Shown one piece after another: positions 11,779 through 20,762 of a DNA stretch of 64,000 nt. Both the position numbers and the translations under genes were made by a program. Position 1 is the stretch's first letter. Every line of letters starts with the position of its first letter. A model generated the notes under the pieces. The model saw only the letters and a list, made by a program, of their open reading frames with translations. It made no database searches and had not been told where the DNA came from. The stretch spans positions 276,501-340,500 of the forward strand of contig NZ_CP146016.1 in NCBI RefSeq assembly GCF_036967215.1. The letters run 5' to 3'. Origin of the DNA: Sulfolobus tengchongensis (GTDB taxonomy: Archaea > Thermoproteota > Thermoprotei_A > Sulfolobales > Sulfolobaceae).

Positions 11779-12477
11779 TTATCGTAGAGCGTAATTTAAT
11801 AGAATCTCAACTATAGAATCTACATTATATATCGCATTATATAATATTTTTTCTAATTCCGATAATGGTATGTTTAGGAGATTTGCTAACAATTCCTTAG
11901 CCTTTCTTGCATTAGTATCGTCATTTTCAATCATGTATTCCAAGATTTTAGAGAGCAAGTACACTAGTCCAAAGATCCTATCCTTGTAAACCTGAACAAC
12001 ATCATTATTGTAACCTTTTAATACCTCTTCTATTCTCAAGATATTCTTATTTATACTATCAGATATCGACGACGTGGGATCTTTTGATTCTAGTAAAATG
12101 GATAGATCGGGTTTTGCATTATACTCATCTATAAGTTTCAGTCCTTTAATTCTCTCCTTTGCGATTGTAGTTACTGGTTCTATTAACTCTTGCTTTAATA
12201 ACCCAAGAATCTCTGATCTGATTTCATCATTTATGAGTCTAATGTCATTCTGATCTTTTAAGAAAACGATTACATCATTCACAATTAGTTTATCATTATC
12301 AAATTGTGGTGAAAAGTTTCTATCAAAAGTATAGTTCAAGACATTTATTCTCGTTGCAGGTCCCATAATTCTCTTTCTATAACAATCAACATTAATCGAA
12401 AACGAATTTATTGTTAACTCACAATTTGTATATATTTTATTTTGTTGTCTAACTCGTAATACTTTTAGGTTAAGCAT
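11779..12477 (-). CDS. Uncharacterised protein, last gene of the tubulin-like operon
   Basis: A 232-residue protein with no recognised family. It has no signal peptide or membrane helix, so it is probably cytosolic. Residues 1-80 look beta-rich, with alternating polar and hydrophobic residues and basic patches (YRKRIMG). From about residue 85 to the end it is predicted helical, with a likely amphipathic helix region near 150-230. The start overlaps the upstream zinc-ribbon gene by 8 bp, so the two are translated together. Its fixed place in this operon suggests it is an accessory or adaptor for the tubulin-like GTPase; that is inference. Confidence 0.72.
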   Translation of the reverse strand: MLNLKVLRVRQQNKIYTNCELTINSFSINVDCYRKRIMGPATRINVLNYTFDRNFSPQFDNDKLIVNDVIVFLKDQNDIRLINDEIRSEILGLLKQELIEPVTTIAKERIKGLKLIDEYNAKPDLSILLESKDPTSSISDSINKNILRIEEVLKGYNNDVVQVYKDRIFGLVYLLSKILEYMIENDDTNARKAKELLANLLNIPLSELEKILYNAIYNVDSIVEILLNYALR

Positions 12478-13501
12478 TTTGGGTCACTCTCTTTGTGAAT
12501 AATTCATGAGACTTAGAAAGATACTCTAATCCTTTTATGCTGGAAACTCCATAAAACATTATTAAATTGAATATATCGTTAGTCACTCTACTATTCGGAC
12601 TCTCAATGAAGATTATATCATTATAGATTATATCTCTAAATCTGGATGAAATATACGTTCTATATTGTTTCTCTATTTGTTCTTTTAACTCCTTGGGACT
12701 AATATTAACTAGTAATAGAGTATTTGACGCGTTCTCATCAAACTCAATGGTTTTTTGTACGTCTATAACGCTAAATACACTTTGTATATCTTTAAAAACT
12801 AGCATTGTTCCACCTATTATGTAGCTAAATGGGAAGAATGGTTGAGAATTGAACTTCAGAGAAACTTTAAAGAAGTTATACAGTCTGTCGTAGTTATCAT
12901 ATAAATACTTAAATATTTTTAGAAATCCCTCTATTCCATAACTTATACCCGTATCTGGATAGAATGCTCTAAATTTTTCGACAATACCTTTTGTAACTAG
13001 AATGATGGGTTCTTTTTTCTTAGATGCTTCAAATACCGTGTTGTATGCAGTATCTAAATATATTAGCGGTTCATTCTCTTCTGGTAAAATTATTAGAAAT
13101 ATTGCATTACTATTTATTAATGATATAACCAAAGGTGAAAGTGGGTGTGATGCGTTCAAAATTATCAGTTTCCTCTTTGTTTCATTTACTCCAAGTACGT
13201 CAAAAATTCTTGCTAATTTTTCTTTATACTGATCTAGGTAATCCTGCCACGTTCCACCGCTTATTAATTTCAAGACTATTTTATTTTGTTCAATTTTCTC
13301 TTCGTCATTAAGATCTATGAGAAGAGTGTTTGATATTCTATATGGGGTTACCCCAACGTAAATCACAATATCATTTACCTTATATTGTATTTTAGGGAAA
13401 TGTGTTAATTCGTATAATGAAGCATAATAATCTATTGGTTGTCCACATATGGAACAAGTAGAAGCTAGGTTCATTTCATGCCCATTTTTACATTTTGGCA
13501 T
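12470..13501 (-). CDS. Zinc-ribbon protein of the tubulin-like operon
   Basis: A 343-residue cytosolic protein. The N-terminus has a possible metal-binding knuckle made of Cys4, His8, Cys16 and Cys19 (KCKNGHEM then CSICG). The rest alternates beta strands and helices. The segment around residues 109-170 (LIILNASHPLSPL ... IFLIILPEE ... EPIILV) has the same strand/helix rhythm as the GTP-binding half of the 882-residue neighbour but lacks the GGGTGSG loop. It overlaps the membrane-protein gene by 14 bp and the next gene by 8 bp. Function unknown; it may be a partner or degenerate relative of the GTPase. Confidence 0.73.
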   Translation of the reverse strand: MPKCKNGHEMNLASTCSICGQPIDYYASLYELTHFPKIQYKVNDIVIYVGVTPYRISNTLLIDLNDEEKIEQNKIVLKLISGGTWQDYLDQYKEKLARIFDVLGVNETKRKLIILNASHPLSPLVISLINSNAIFLIILPEENEPLIYLDTAYNTVFEASKKKEPIILVTKGIVEKFRAFYPDTGISYGIEGFLKIFKYLYDNYDRLYNFFKVSLKFNSQPFFPFSYIIGGTMLVFKDIQSVFSVIDVQKTIEFDENASNTLLLVNISPKELKEQIEKQYRTYISSRFRDIIYNDIIFIESPNSRVTNDIFNLIMFYGVSSIKGLEYLSKSHELFTKRVTQNA

Positions 13502-15701
13502 ATTTTATTACCTCCTTATCTTCATCATATTTTACGTTATCATGAAGGATAGAATACAACCTAGCATATAAATTAGCTATTGGCTTAGTAAAAGGTAATT
13601 CATCAAGGTAAACCTCCTTATCTTCATTTAGAATTTTGGTAATAACGTAATCAGCAATAGGATATAATGATATGATGAGCAATTGTTGCTCATCTTGTTT
13701 TAAGTAGTCTATATGTCTCTTGAGGAAAGCCGTTAAATTATTTATTAGTGTTACGTATTCTTCTATCGTGCTTACATTATCCTTTATACTTAACTCAGAT
13801 AATAACTTAGACTCACTAGGAACCTTAAACTCAAATTGCTTGTACTCATTACTGATCCTACTAACGTCTTCTATTTCCTTACGAACCTTTTCAATGAGTT
13901 CCTTATAGACCTGTATCAAAGTATTCAAGTTATTTAATAGGAGTAAGGCATTTGATGGGTTAACATCTTCTATTTGTCCACTAATATCTCTTAGCTGGTT
14001 TATGAAATCCTCACTATTATTCCAGTAGGATAATGTTTCTACTAGTTCAAGTATACTTTTAGACAGTCTATCTATCTTCTCTTTAAATTCTGCTCTATGA
14101 AGGGTATCGAATTTATACCAATAATCAGTTATTATTTTTATTGCTCCTTCAAAGTCTCCCCTATCTAATCTTATAACTGGATTCGGTACATCAAGAGGAG
14201 CTTGATCTATACCCATCAGCTTATTAAAAGCCTTAGCGTTCTCTATGTATAAATTATATAGATCCTCTAATGATTTTCTCAAATTTGAAATTATTAATTT
14301 ATATTCATTAATTATCTGCGTTATATCATAATTAGGCTTTACTTCAATTTGAGGTAGAGATATTTTTAATTTTATATCTTTTAGCACCGAGTTACCAGAT
14401 TCCACTAATGACTTTATGTTATTAAGTTCGTCAAGCAGAATGTTCTTAAACGCGTTATCAAATGAGGAAATGGATTTGATGCACTCGTCCGCCTCTTTAT
14501 TCCAATTTCTCAGTAATCTTTCGTTAGCGGTTTGAACTAAATTTGAAACAGATGAGTAAAAATTGTTGCATTCGTTTATCTTAAGCCTAATTTTTTCCGT
14601 GTTTTCAGTAGGTATATTAATTAGAGATAAGTTCTCCATTCCCTTTTTAATTAGCGATGATAGATCTTGAAGCTTGTTTTGTAAACTAGTTTTCAGTGTA
14701 AATATGGCTTCTTGGCTACCTAATATACTTGTTAAAAATGAGAATAATGCGCCTAAAATAATAGTTGAAAGTATTGTGAGGCCTATCACTATTCCGCTCA
14801 TCTGAGTTGAAAACGCTAACAAAAAGGCTATGAAAAACAGTATTAATATTAGATTCTCTTCAGCGGGATTGAAGTAAACTATAAGATTTCTTATATACTC
14901 GTTTATGTATATCTTATTTACAAATACCTTCATTATTGTGTCTGAAATAATGTAGGATATATAATATGCTAAACCAAGGAGTATAATCGCTTCTATTATC
15001 CCTACTGACTTATCTAAAGGATAATTAAAGAAAATTGGTTGCGGATATGAGTAGTTTGGAGGAAATCCGCTTATGAATACATTAACACTAGTTATACTGG
15101 GTCTAAGATTATGTGCCAAATATGACAATTGGTAGAACGCTACAGTACTAAATGAAACTTTTGGCCCAGCAATTAACGCGTTTAGGAAAAGTAACGGAGA
15201 GAGAATCGATAAGTATATTAAAAGAGGTTTATGGACAGGGGCATTTCTATTCATTATTTTAGGGAATATAATTAAGATTGGGCTTAGGAAGAATGCAGGT
15301 GTTAAGGCTAATGCGCCTGCTAAAACTCCTACTGAAAGGTTGACAGGATCAACCATGTATAAAAGAATTATGAATATCATCACAATCAACAATATTGTAT
15401 ATATGTATACTGCAGAGTACTCTCCGGGTTTAGTTAACAATCCCGGTCCATAACTTAAACTATTCGAAATAAAGCCCATACTTTGCCATATTATACTAAC
15501 AATTACAATAAACGCCTCTAACCCAGTTGCATATAACGTATTTCTATATATACCTAAAAGGAACATCGCTATTGGAATTACTATTATAAATACTAGCGTA
15601 AGAAGAGGTATTTCAAATAAAAAAACAAATGTCGAGATCGCTAAAAGGACACTTATTGTAAGCTCTTCGTAGATTTTCTTAGTGTGACTGCTCATGTTCA
15701 A
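13488..15701 (-). CDS. Multi-pass membrane protein with long helical cytosolic tail
   Basis: A 737-residue protein. The first half (about residues 12-345) contains roughly ten strongly hydrophobic segments. The second half (about 350-737) is charged, mostly helical and lacks Pro-rich breaks, with heptad-like runs suggesting coiled coil. The start overlaps the GTPase gene by 23 bp; an alternative ATG two codons downstream (MSSHTKK) is possible. The family was not recognised. In this operon it is the obvious membrane anchor for the tubulin-like GTPase, whose own C-terminal half is also coiled coil, so a tail-to-tail contact is a reasonable inference. Confidence 0.8.
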   Translation of the reverse strand: MNMSSHTKKIYEELTISVLLAISTFVFLFEIPLLTLVFIIVIPIAMFLLGIYRNTLYATGLEAFIVIVSIIWQSMGFISNSLSYGPGLLTKPGEYSAVYIYTILLIVMIFIILLYMVDPVNLSVGVLAGALALTPAFFLSPILIIFPKIMNRNAPVHKPLLIYLSILSPLLFLNALIAGPKVSFSTVAFYQLSYLAHNLRPSITSVNVFISGFPPNYSYPQPIFFNYPLDKSVGIIEAIILLGLAYYISYIISDTIMKVFVNKIYINEYIRNLIVYFNPAEENLILILFFIAFLLAFSTQMSGIVIGLTILSTIILGALFSFLTSILGSQEAIFTLKTSLQNKLQDLSSLIKKGMENLSLINIPTENTEKIRLKINECNNFYSSVSNLVQTANERLLRNWNKEADECIKSISSFDNAFKNILLDELNNIKSLVESGNSVLKDIKLKISLPQIEVKPNYDITQIINEYKLIISNLRKSLEDLYNLYIENAKAFNKLMGIDQAPLDVPNPVIRLDRGDFEGAIKIITDYWYKFDTLHRAEFKEKIDRLSKSILELVETLSYWNNSEDFINQLRDISGQIEDVNPSNALLLLNNLNTLIQVYKELIEKVRKEIEDVSRISNEYKQFEFKVPSESKLLSELSIKDNVSTIEEYVTLINNLTAFLKRHIDYLKQDEQQLLIISLYPIADYVITKILNEDKEVYLDELPFTKPIANLYARLYSILHDNVKYDEDKEVIKYAKM

Positions 15702-18327
15702 TTTCTTCTTTCTTTAGCTCTTTAATAAACGTATCTAAGTCCCAAATTCCTTGTTCTAATAGGAAGCTTCTGAATAGGATTTTTTCATTAGGTTTAAAGG
15801 CCTCAACGTCTTTTATCATGTTATTATATTTTTCTAAGTACTTTAGCGTTCCTTTAGCATATACTACCATTATCGATATGGTCCAAGGTTCTATCTGGGA
15901 TGTTTGTCTGATTGAAATAGCTTTGCTAGCTTCAACCTGTATGTTAGAGCTTAGAATGTTCATTAGTCTTTGCTGAAGATCCATATCCCATAAACCTTCA
16001 GGTATGCTAACTGTTACCCATATGAAATCAGTCTTATAATTGTTATTGAACCCTGCATATGAAGGAGTTCTAAATACTCTCATCAAGCTATCCATTATCT
16101 CATTAAATCTCTTCTTATCTAAAATCTCCTTTAACACGTTGTTATCTCCTTTATCTAATCTCTGATCTTCCATCAAGATTTTTTCTATAATCTTATTTTG
16201 CTCATATTCACTTAGTTCGACAACTTTTTCATAATATTTTGTAGTTCTAGTTATGTTGCTAAGGATGGAAACTAGCTCTCTTTCTAGGTTTACTAAAGTC
16301 AATAAATTTGCTCTATATGGTTTGTTAACATCTAGTTTGTCTTTCAAAGTCTTTAGTGAGTTATAGAAATCCTTTATTTTATCTAATGTCTGTTTATTTT
16401 CCTCATTGATCTTAGTGAGTGATGATATTCTAGCGTCTATATCAGCAATTGCATCAGCAATTCTCTTTTTCTTCCCACTGAAGTCTATTCTTATCTTATT
16501 GTATTCCTTCTTTAGCTCTTCTTTCTCGCTTGTTAGTCTCTGTATTTCCCTTTCTACACTTAACGATTGATTCTCGGCATCTCTAATCCTATTCTCTGAC
16601 GACTCTAATAAGTCAATTAGCCTAGATATTGCCTCATCTAAAATCTTCACCTGCTTCTCAGGCGACATTGTTAATACTTGGAATAATTGACTTAATGCGT
16701 TTAGCTCTCTCTCTGCTATCTCATTTATTCTAGTTTTCATGTTATCTGGTATTTGCAAGTTTCTTCTAGTCAAATCATCTGCCAATAGTTTGGCCTTTAC
16801 ATAACTTTTTATTGTGGACACTAAGGAAATAACTAAATTGCTGAAATCTACTGCGGATTCCATGACTTCCCTCTGAGTTGTAGTAAAGTTCTTTCCTGCC
16901 CTTATTCTCTCTCTCACTTCATTTAGTATATTCTTATTTAAATTTTCATAGTTATTTATTAACTCATTAGCTTTGTTTAATTCCTTTAACTCTAAGCTTA
17001 CTGCTGATCCTTCTATTGTATCTTCTTCGAACCTAATATTGTTTAATGCAGATATGAACTTCTTAGCATAGTATTGAGTGTAATCCATAACAGATCTTAT
17101 CTGCATTTTTATTGTAGGCTCATAATTTCTACCCTCGATTATTTCATTTAATTTACTCTGGAATAACTCCGGATTATACTCTCCAGTATTAATTTCAGAT
17201 TGTTTGAAGATATTAACTAACTCATCATATTCATAAGTAAACATTTTATTAATCATGTCAAATATGTCCTTACTTTCCTTTACAAACCTTCCAGAAACCT
17301 TAACCAGTTCCAATAGTTTTTTGGCATAACCAATATAATCACTTACGGGATATCTTATTTTCAAAAATCCTATGGAGTTTACCCAGTTTTCAGTAAAAAC
17401 GTTATTTGTACCTACGCTACTAAGTAGATCTGCCAAATCAAAATGCATCAGCATGTATAGAATATCCACTATTGCCTCGTCAAGTTCCTTCTTAGCCTCT
17501 ACTAAGTTTCCCTTTATGTTATACACTAAATCTAATGGTACGAAGAATAAAGCAGAGAACTTATTCTCATACGCATTTCCATAAATTTCCACAATCCTCT
17601 TATTAAGTTCTGTATTGAATAGCAGTTCTAATTCATTAAGTGCCATAAAAGAAGAAATTCCTCTAGCGTTGGCGTCATCTGCAGAACTGGGTAATACCGC
17701 TAAACCAATAATTGGAATACCATTTCCCAATTTAGCTCTAAGATGTCTTATAAAATCAGTGATCATACCACTTCCAGTACCACCACCGAGTCCAAACACT
17801 ACAACTACGACAGGAGTCTTTACAGATCTCACCACCTTATCCTTGAACAATTCTATGGCGTTATTAACCTCAGTTAAATAATAATAATTCAGATTGTATA
17901 TCGCCTTACTTAAGGCCCTCATTCTTCCTACTCCACCAGCTAACGGTGGAATCATTGTAGCTCTAGAAATCCATGGCATATAGTTCTTTACTCTTATTCC
18001 CTCGCTAGCTAAATATTTATCAAATTTAGTTAGGAAGTCGTATAATGTGTCAGGCGTATTAAATCTAATTTTGAGCGTTGATAACCAAAATCTATCAATG
18101 GGTATTCCCTTAGATGCTAATTTTTGTCTAATTTCCGCAGCAGCCCTATTTAACGCGTCAATATCCCCATCAGCTACATCTATTCCTAGTAAAGCTATAG
18201 ATGAATCCTCCGATGAGATGAAATCTAAAAATCTTTCACTTTCTATTAATCGCTGAAGTATGTTAACTCCAGTTCCACCCAAACCTACTATGTGAACTGA
18301 TGAATACCTAGAAGCTTTTACGCTCAT
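15679..18327 (-). CDS. Tubulin/FtsZ-superfamily GTPase with coiled-coil extension
   Basis: An 882-residue protein whose first third is a tubulin-superfamily GTPase. It has the nucleotide loop GLGGTGVN (residues 15-22), the tubulin signature GLGGGTGSG (179-187) after a run of valines, and a T7-like FDLADL (296-301) resembling the FtsZ catalytic loop NxDxxD. Residues about 340-580 are helical, about 585-690 are strongly coiled coil (ERE/KEELKKEY/KKKRIADAIADID), and a final alpha/beta part (about 735-850) may be the tubulin C-terminal domain displaced by the insertion. Canonical FtsZ is about 350-400 residues, so this is not a division FtsZ. The best family match from memory is the Pfam tubulin-like group (Tubulin_2). 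The ATG overlaps the stop of the upstream gene. Confidence 0.88.
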   Translation of the reverse strand: MSVKASRYSSVHIVGLGGTGVNILQRLIESERFLDFISSEDSSIALLGIDVADGDIDALNRAAAEIRQKLASKGIPIDRFWLSTLKIRFNTPDTLYDFLTKFDKYLASEGIRVKNYMPWISRATMIPPLAGGVGRMRALSKAIYNLNYYYLTEVNNAIELFKDKVVRSVKTPVVVVVFGLGGGTGSGMITDFIRHLRAKLGNGIPIIGLAVLPSSADDANARGISSFMALNELELLFNTELNKRIVEIYGNAYENKFSALFFVPLDLVYNIKGNLVEAKKELDEAIVDILYMLMHFDLADLLSSVGTNNVFTENWVNSIGFLKIRYPVSDYIGYAKKLLELVKVSGRFVKESKDIFDMINKMFTYEYDELVNIFKQSEINTGEYNPELFQSKLNEIIEGRNYEPTIKMQIRSVMDYTQYYAKKFISALNNIRFEEDTIEGSAVSLELKELNKANELINNYENLNKNILNEVRERIRAGKNFTTTQREVMESAVDFSNLVISLVSTIKSYVKAKLLADDLTRRNLQIPDNMKTRINEIAERELNALSQLFQVLTMSPEKQVKILDEAISRLIDLLESSENRIRDAENQSLSVEREIQRLTSEKEELKKEYNKIRIDFSGKKKRIADAIADIDARISSLTKINEENKQTLDKIKDFYNSLKTLKDKLDVNKPYRANLLTLVNLERELVSILSNITRTTKYYEKVVELSEYEQNKIIEKILMEDQRLDKGDNNVLKEILDKKRFNEIMDSLMRVFRTPSYAGFNNNYKTDFIWVTVSIPEGLWDMDLQQRLMNILSSNIQVEASKAISIRQTSQIEPWTISIMVVYAKGTLKYLEKYNNMIKDVEAFKPNEKILFRSFLLEQGIWDLDTFIKELKKEEIEHEQSH

Positions 18328-19277
18328 CTACTTCTACCTTTGCTTAGACTGTTTATTAGCTTTTCTATCTCTTCTGCTAGATTTTTATCATATCTTGCTG
18401 CTACAACTTTCATTGATGAAAGTTCTTTTATTATATCTTTAGTTTTCCTGTCTAACTCATCATAATTACCTTTAGCTCTAGTATACATGATAAACCCAAA
18501 GACAGCAACTATTGCTAATACCACTGCAACACCTATTACAGCATAAGTAATAGTATAGCTAGGTGGAGATGGAAAATATGACGGGTTGATTACTTCCAAT
18601 TCCGAAATAGCTTGAGATACTAAGCCTTGAGAGTAAAGTGCAGAAGCGTTGTTTAATATGGATTGTACTAATGCCTTATATTGTGAACTTATTTGACCCG
18701 TCTGAATGAGGGTTAATGCCTTAGAATATAGTTGATTATATTCTAAAATTTCCTGAGATACTATAGTAGGCGTATATTGCCCCACTGTGCTTTCCCCTAC
18801 TGTTATGCTCACGATGTTAATCTGTTGAGGTTTTTGTAGAACGATCCCGTTTAATTCTCCTATTTCAGTCAGATTTGAAGGAATTGTGAAGACAACTGAG
18901 ACCACTAATGTACCCGTATATTGCGTAAACGATACAGTATAGCTAGTCGGCTTGAAATTTGTGGCGTTATAACCTTGATATGTTGGAGTTAATATATACC
19001 AAAATTGAGCTCCATACCTTTGTAACACCGGGTTCAAACTTATATAAAACAAGTTTGAGGGATTGGAGAAGGGAACAGAGATATCTAATGTTACGTTATA
19101 AGTATCTCCGGCTATTAGCTCGCTGGTGTTAATAACTTTACTAGCAGTGGTTACATCATAAATTTGGATACTTGAAATCCAACTGCTACTTGTTGTTTGT
19201 GAGTTAATGATAATTGCAGAAGGCACTAAAGAAAAAATTGAAATCATAATAAGTAAGGGCAAAATTTTAAATCTCAT
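18324..19277 (-). CDS. Single-pass surface-facing membrane protein, first gene of tubulin-like operon
   Basis: A 317-residue protein with a signal peptide (residues 1-27), a beta-rich extracellular part with several N-glycosylation sequons (about 28-170), a helical stalk (about 175-235), one membrane helix (about 243-265, AVIGVAVVLAIVAVFGFIMY) and a charged cytosolic helix of about 50 residues. It could carry a signal or anchor from the S-layer side to the cytosolic GTPase. No family was recognised. It is the promoter-proximal gene and overlaps the GTPase gene by 4 bp (ATGA). Confidence 0.82.
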   Translation of the reverse strand: MRFKILPLLIMISIFSLVPSAIIINSQTTSSSWISSIQIYDVTTASKVINTSELIAGDTYNVTLDISVPFSNPSNLFYISLNPVLQRYGAQFWYILTPTYQGYNATNFKPTSYTVSFTQYTGTLVVSVVFTIPSNLTEIGELNGIVLQKPQQINIVSITVGESTVGQYTPTIVSQEILEYNQLYSKALTLIQTGQISSQYKALVQSILNNASALYSQGLVSQAISELEVINPSYFPSPPSYTITYAVIGVAVVLAIVAVFGFIMYTRAKGNYDELDRKTKDIIKELSSMKVVAARYDKNLAEEIEKLINSLSKGRSR

Positions 19278-19292
19278 TAAAGGTCCTAGATA

Positions 19293-19324
19293 TTACATAA
19301 TGTAACAGAATTTAAAATTTATAC
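19293..19324 (-). promoter_or_regulatory. Promoter and inverted repeat of tubulin-like operon
   Basis: On the minus strand, AGTATAAATTTTAA (about 19311-19324) is a good archaeal TATA box. Between it and the ATG at 19277, at the expected transcription start, is a symmetric TTACAT-A-ATGTAA (19293-19305). This 6+6 bp inverted repeat is a candidate operator. Confidence 0.5.
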
Positions 19325-19401
19325 TACACATTGATTCCAAGACAAAATTAATTTTTCTCAATGCTTATGTTGCTAACTACACCATTAAAAGATTAACCAA
19401 A

Positions 19402-19523
19402 GAACCTAAATGGACACGCTCGAACCTAAATTCCAAGTGTGAGCAAAAGTTTTGCCTTGTTACATTGCAAACTTGGTATAGTATAATAAATCATTTTAAT
19501 GAGAACTTGGTATGGTATAGTAT
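19402..19523 (+). promoter_or_regulatory. Repeat-rich upstream region of the AAA ATPase gene
   Basis: Three kinds of short repeat are packed into 120 bp before the ATG at 19524. GAACCTAAAT occurs twice with a 20-bp period (19402 and 19422). GCAAAAGTTTTGC (19443-19455) is a perfect inverted repeat around one base. AACTTGGTATAGTATA (19470-19485) recurs as AACTTGGTATGGTATAGTATA ending at the start codon (19504-19524). These look like operator sites. Confidence 0.45.
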
Positions 19524-20762
19524 ATGAGTATCGACGAAATTAAGCAAGTTATTGTTGATCAGTCCGAGATATTGACTAGGAAGATGAGGGGGAATATTAT
19601 CAAGAGGGATGTGCCAGATCTGTTAAAATACTTAAAAATACCAAATGCTTTAGCTATATTGGGCGTAAGAAGATCTGGAAAGTCAACTTTATCTATTCTT
19701 TTACTTAAAGATAAGAAGTTTTCGTATATTAATTTTGATGATGAAAGACTAAAGGGTTTAAAAACAGAAGATTTAAATAAAATTTTACAAGCAATTTACG
19801 AATTATATGGGGATATAGAGTACATGATTTTTGATGAAATACATAACGTAGAAGGATGGGAACTCTTTGTTTCTAGGTTAAGAGATATAAAAAAGATTAT
19901 TGTGACTGGAAGCAATTCTAAAATGTTATCTGGCGAGTTAGCTACTTTCATTACTGGAAGGCATAGTGATTATGTTCTTTTCCCTTTTTCCTTCAAAGAG
20001 TATTTGAGATTCAAGGGATGGGAAGTTCAAGAAACTGACCTTTATTCCACATTCAAAATTTCACAGCTGAAGAACGAATTAGAGAACTACCTTATTGAAG
20101 GTGGTTTTCCAGAATCCATTCTCCTAGGCAGAGATCAGATAAACTTCATTTATAATGACATTTTGTTTAAGGACGTTATCAGCAGGTATAAAATTAGGGA
20201 TATAGAGAAATTTAGAGATTTCGCTAGGACTTTAATATCTTATTATTCTAACGAGGTTTCTTTAAGAGCGTTAAGTAAGGTGATAGATGTAAATAAGGTA
20301 ACAGTAGAGAGTTGGGCTAATGGATTAAATGACGCATATTTGATTTTCTTCTTACCTAGATATGGTGAAAAATTAAGACAAAGGTTAACGTATAATAAAA
20401 AAGTTTATACTGTTGATCCTGGGATAATATCAAATATTGCAATAAGAGGAAAAGATAAAGGAAGAATTATGGAGAATTTAGTTGCGATTAAGCTTTTCAG
20501 AGAACTACAAGGCACTGAACACCTTTTCTACATAAGAAATAATTATGAAGTTGACTTCTATGACGAAATAAATTCAAGGCTAATACAAGTGACTTATGCC
20601 AGTGATAAAGTTGAAAACAGGGAAATAAAAGGGCTAATTGAAGGATATAAACTAACTAAGGCAAAAGAATTGATAATTGTTAGTTGGGATATAAAGGATA
20701 CTCTCAAGGTTGAGGGAAGAGAAATAAAGATTGTACCCGTTTATGAGTTTTTGCTTAAATAA
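19524..20762 (+). CDS. AAA ATPase with DUF4143-type C-terminus
   Basis: A 412-residue protein of the archaeal/bacterial AAA_14-DUF4143 family. Walker A is GVRRSGKST (near residue 47), Walker B is MIFDEIHN (about residue 106), and a sensor-like IIVTGSNSKML follows. The C-terminal part (about 240-412) contains a winged-helix-like stretch and a restriction-endonuclease-like pattern (YEVDFYDE ... LIQVTYA). These genes are common in accessory regions and their biological role is not settled. It is divergent from the tubulin-like operon, with its own repeat-rich upstream region, so I do not assign it to that operon. Confidence 0.85.
   Translation: MSIDEIKQVIVDQSEILTRKMRGNIIKRDVPDLLKYLKIPNALAILGVRRSGKSTLSILLLKDKKFSYINFDDERLKGLKTEDLNKILQAIYELYGDIEYMIFDEIHNVEGWELFVSRLRDIKKIIVTGSNSKMLSGELATFITGRHSDYVLFPFSFKEYLRFKGWEVQETDLYSTFKISQLKNELENYLIEGGFPESILLGRDQINFIYNDILFKDVISRYKIRDIEKFRDFARTLISYYSNEVSLRALSKVIDVNKVTVESWANGLNDAYLIFFLPRYGEKLRQRLTYNKKVYTVDPGIISNIAIRGKDKGRIMENLVAIKLFRELQGTEHLFYIRNNYEVDFYDEINSRLIQVTYASDKVENREIKGLIEGYKLTKAKELIIVSWDIKDTLKVEGREIKIVPVYEFLLK

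Noticed and set aside
15679-18327. Calling the 882-residue protein cell-division FtsZ.
   Set aside because: It is more than twice the normal length, carries a long coiled coil and the loop order differs; only superfamily membership is supported.
19524-20762. Including the AAA ATPase in the tubulin-like system.
   Set aside because: It is divergent with its own repeat-rich upstream region, and this ATPase family is a common accessory gene found in many contexts.
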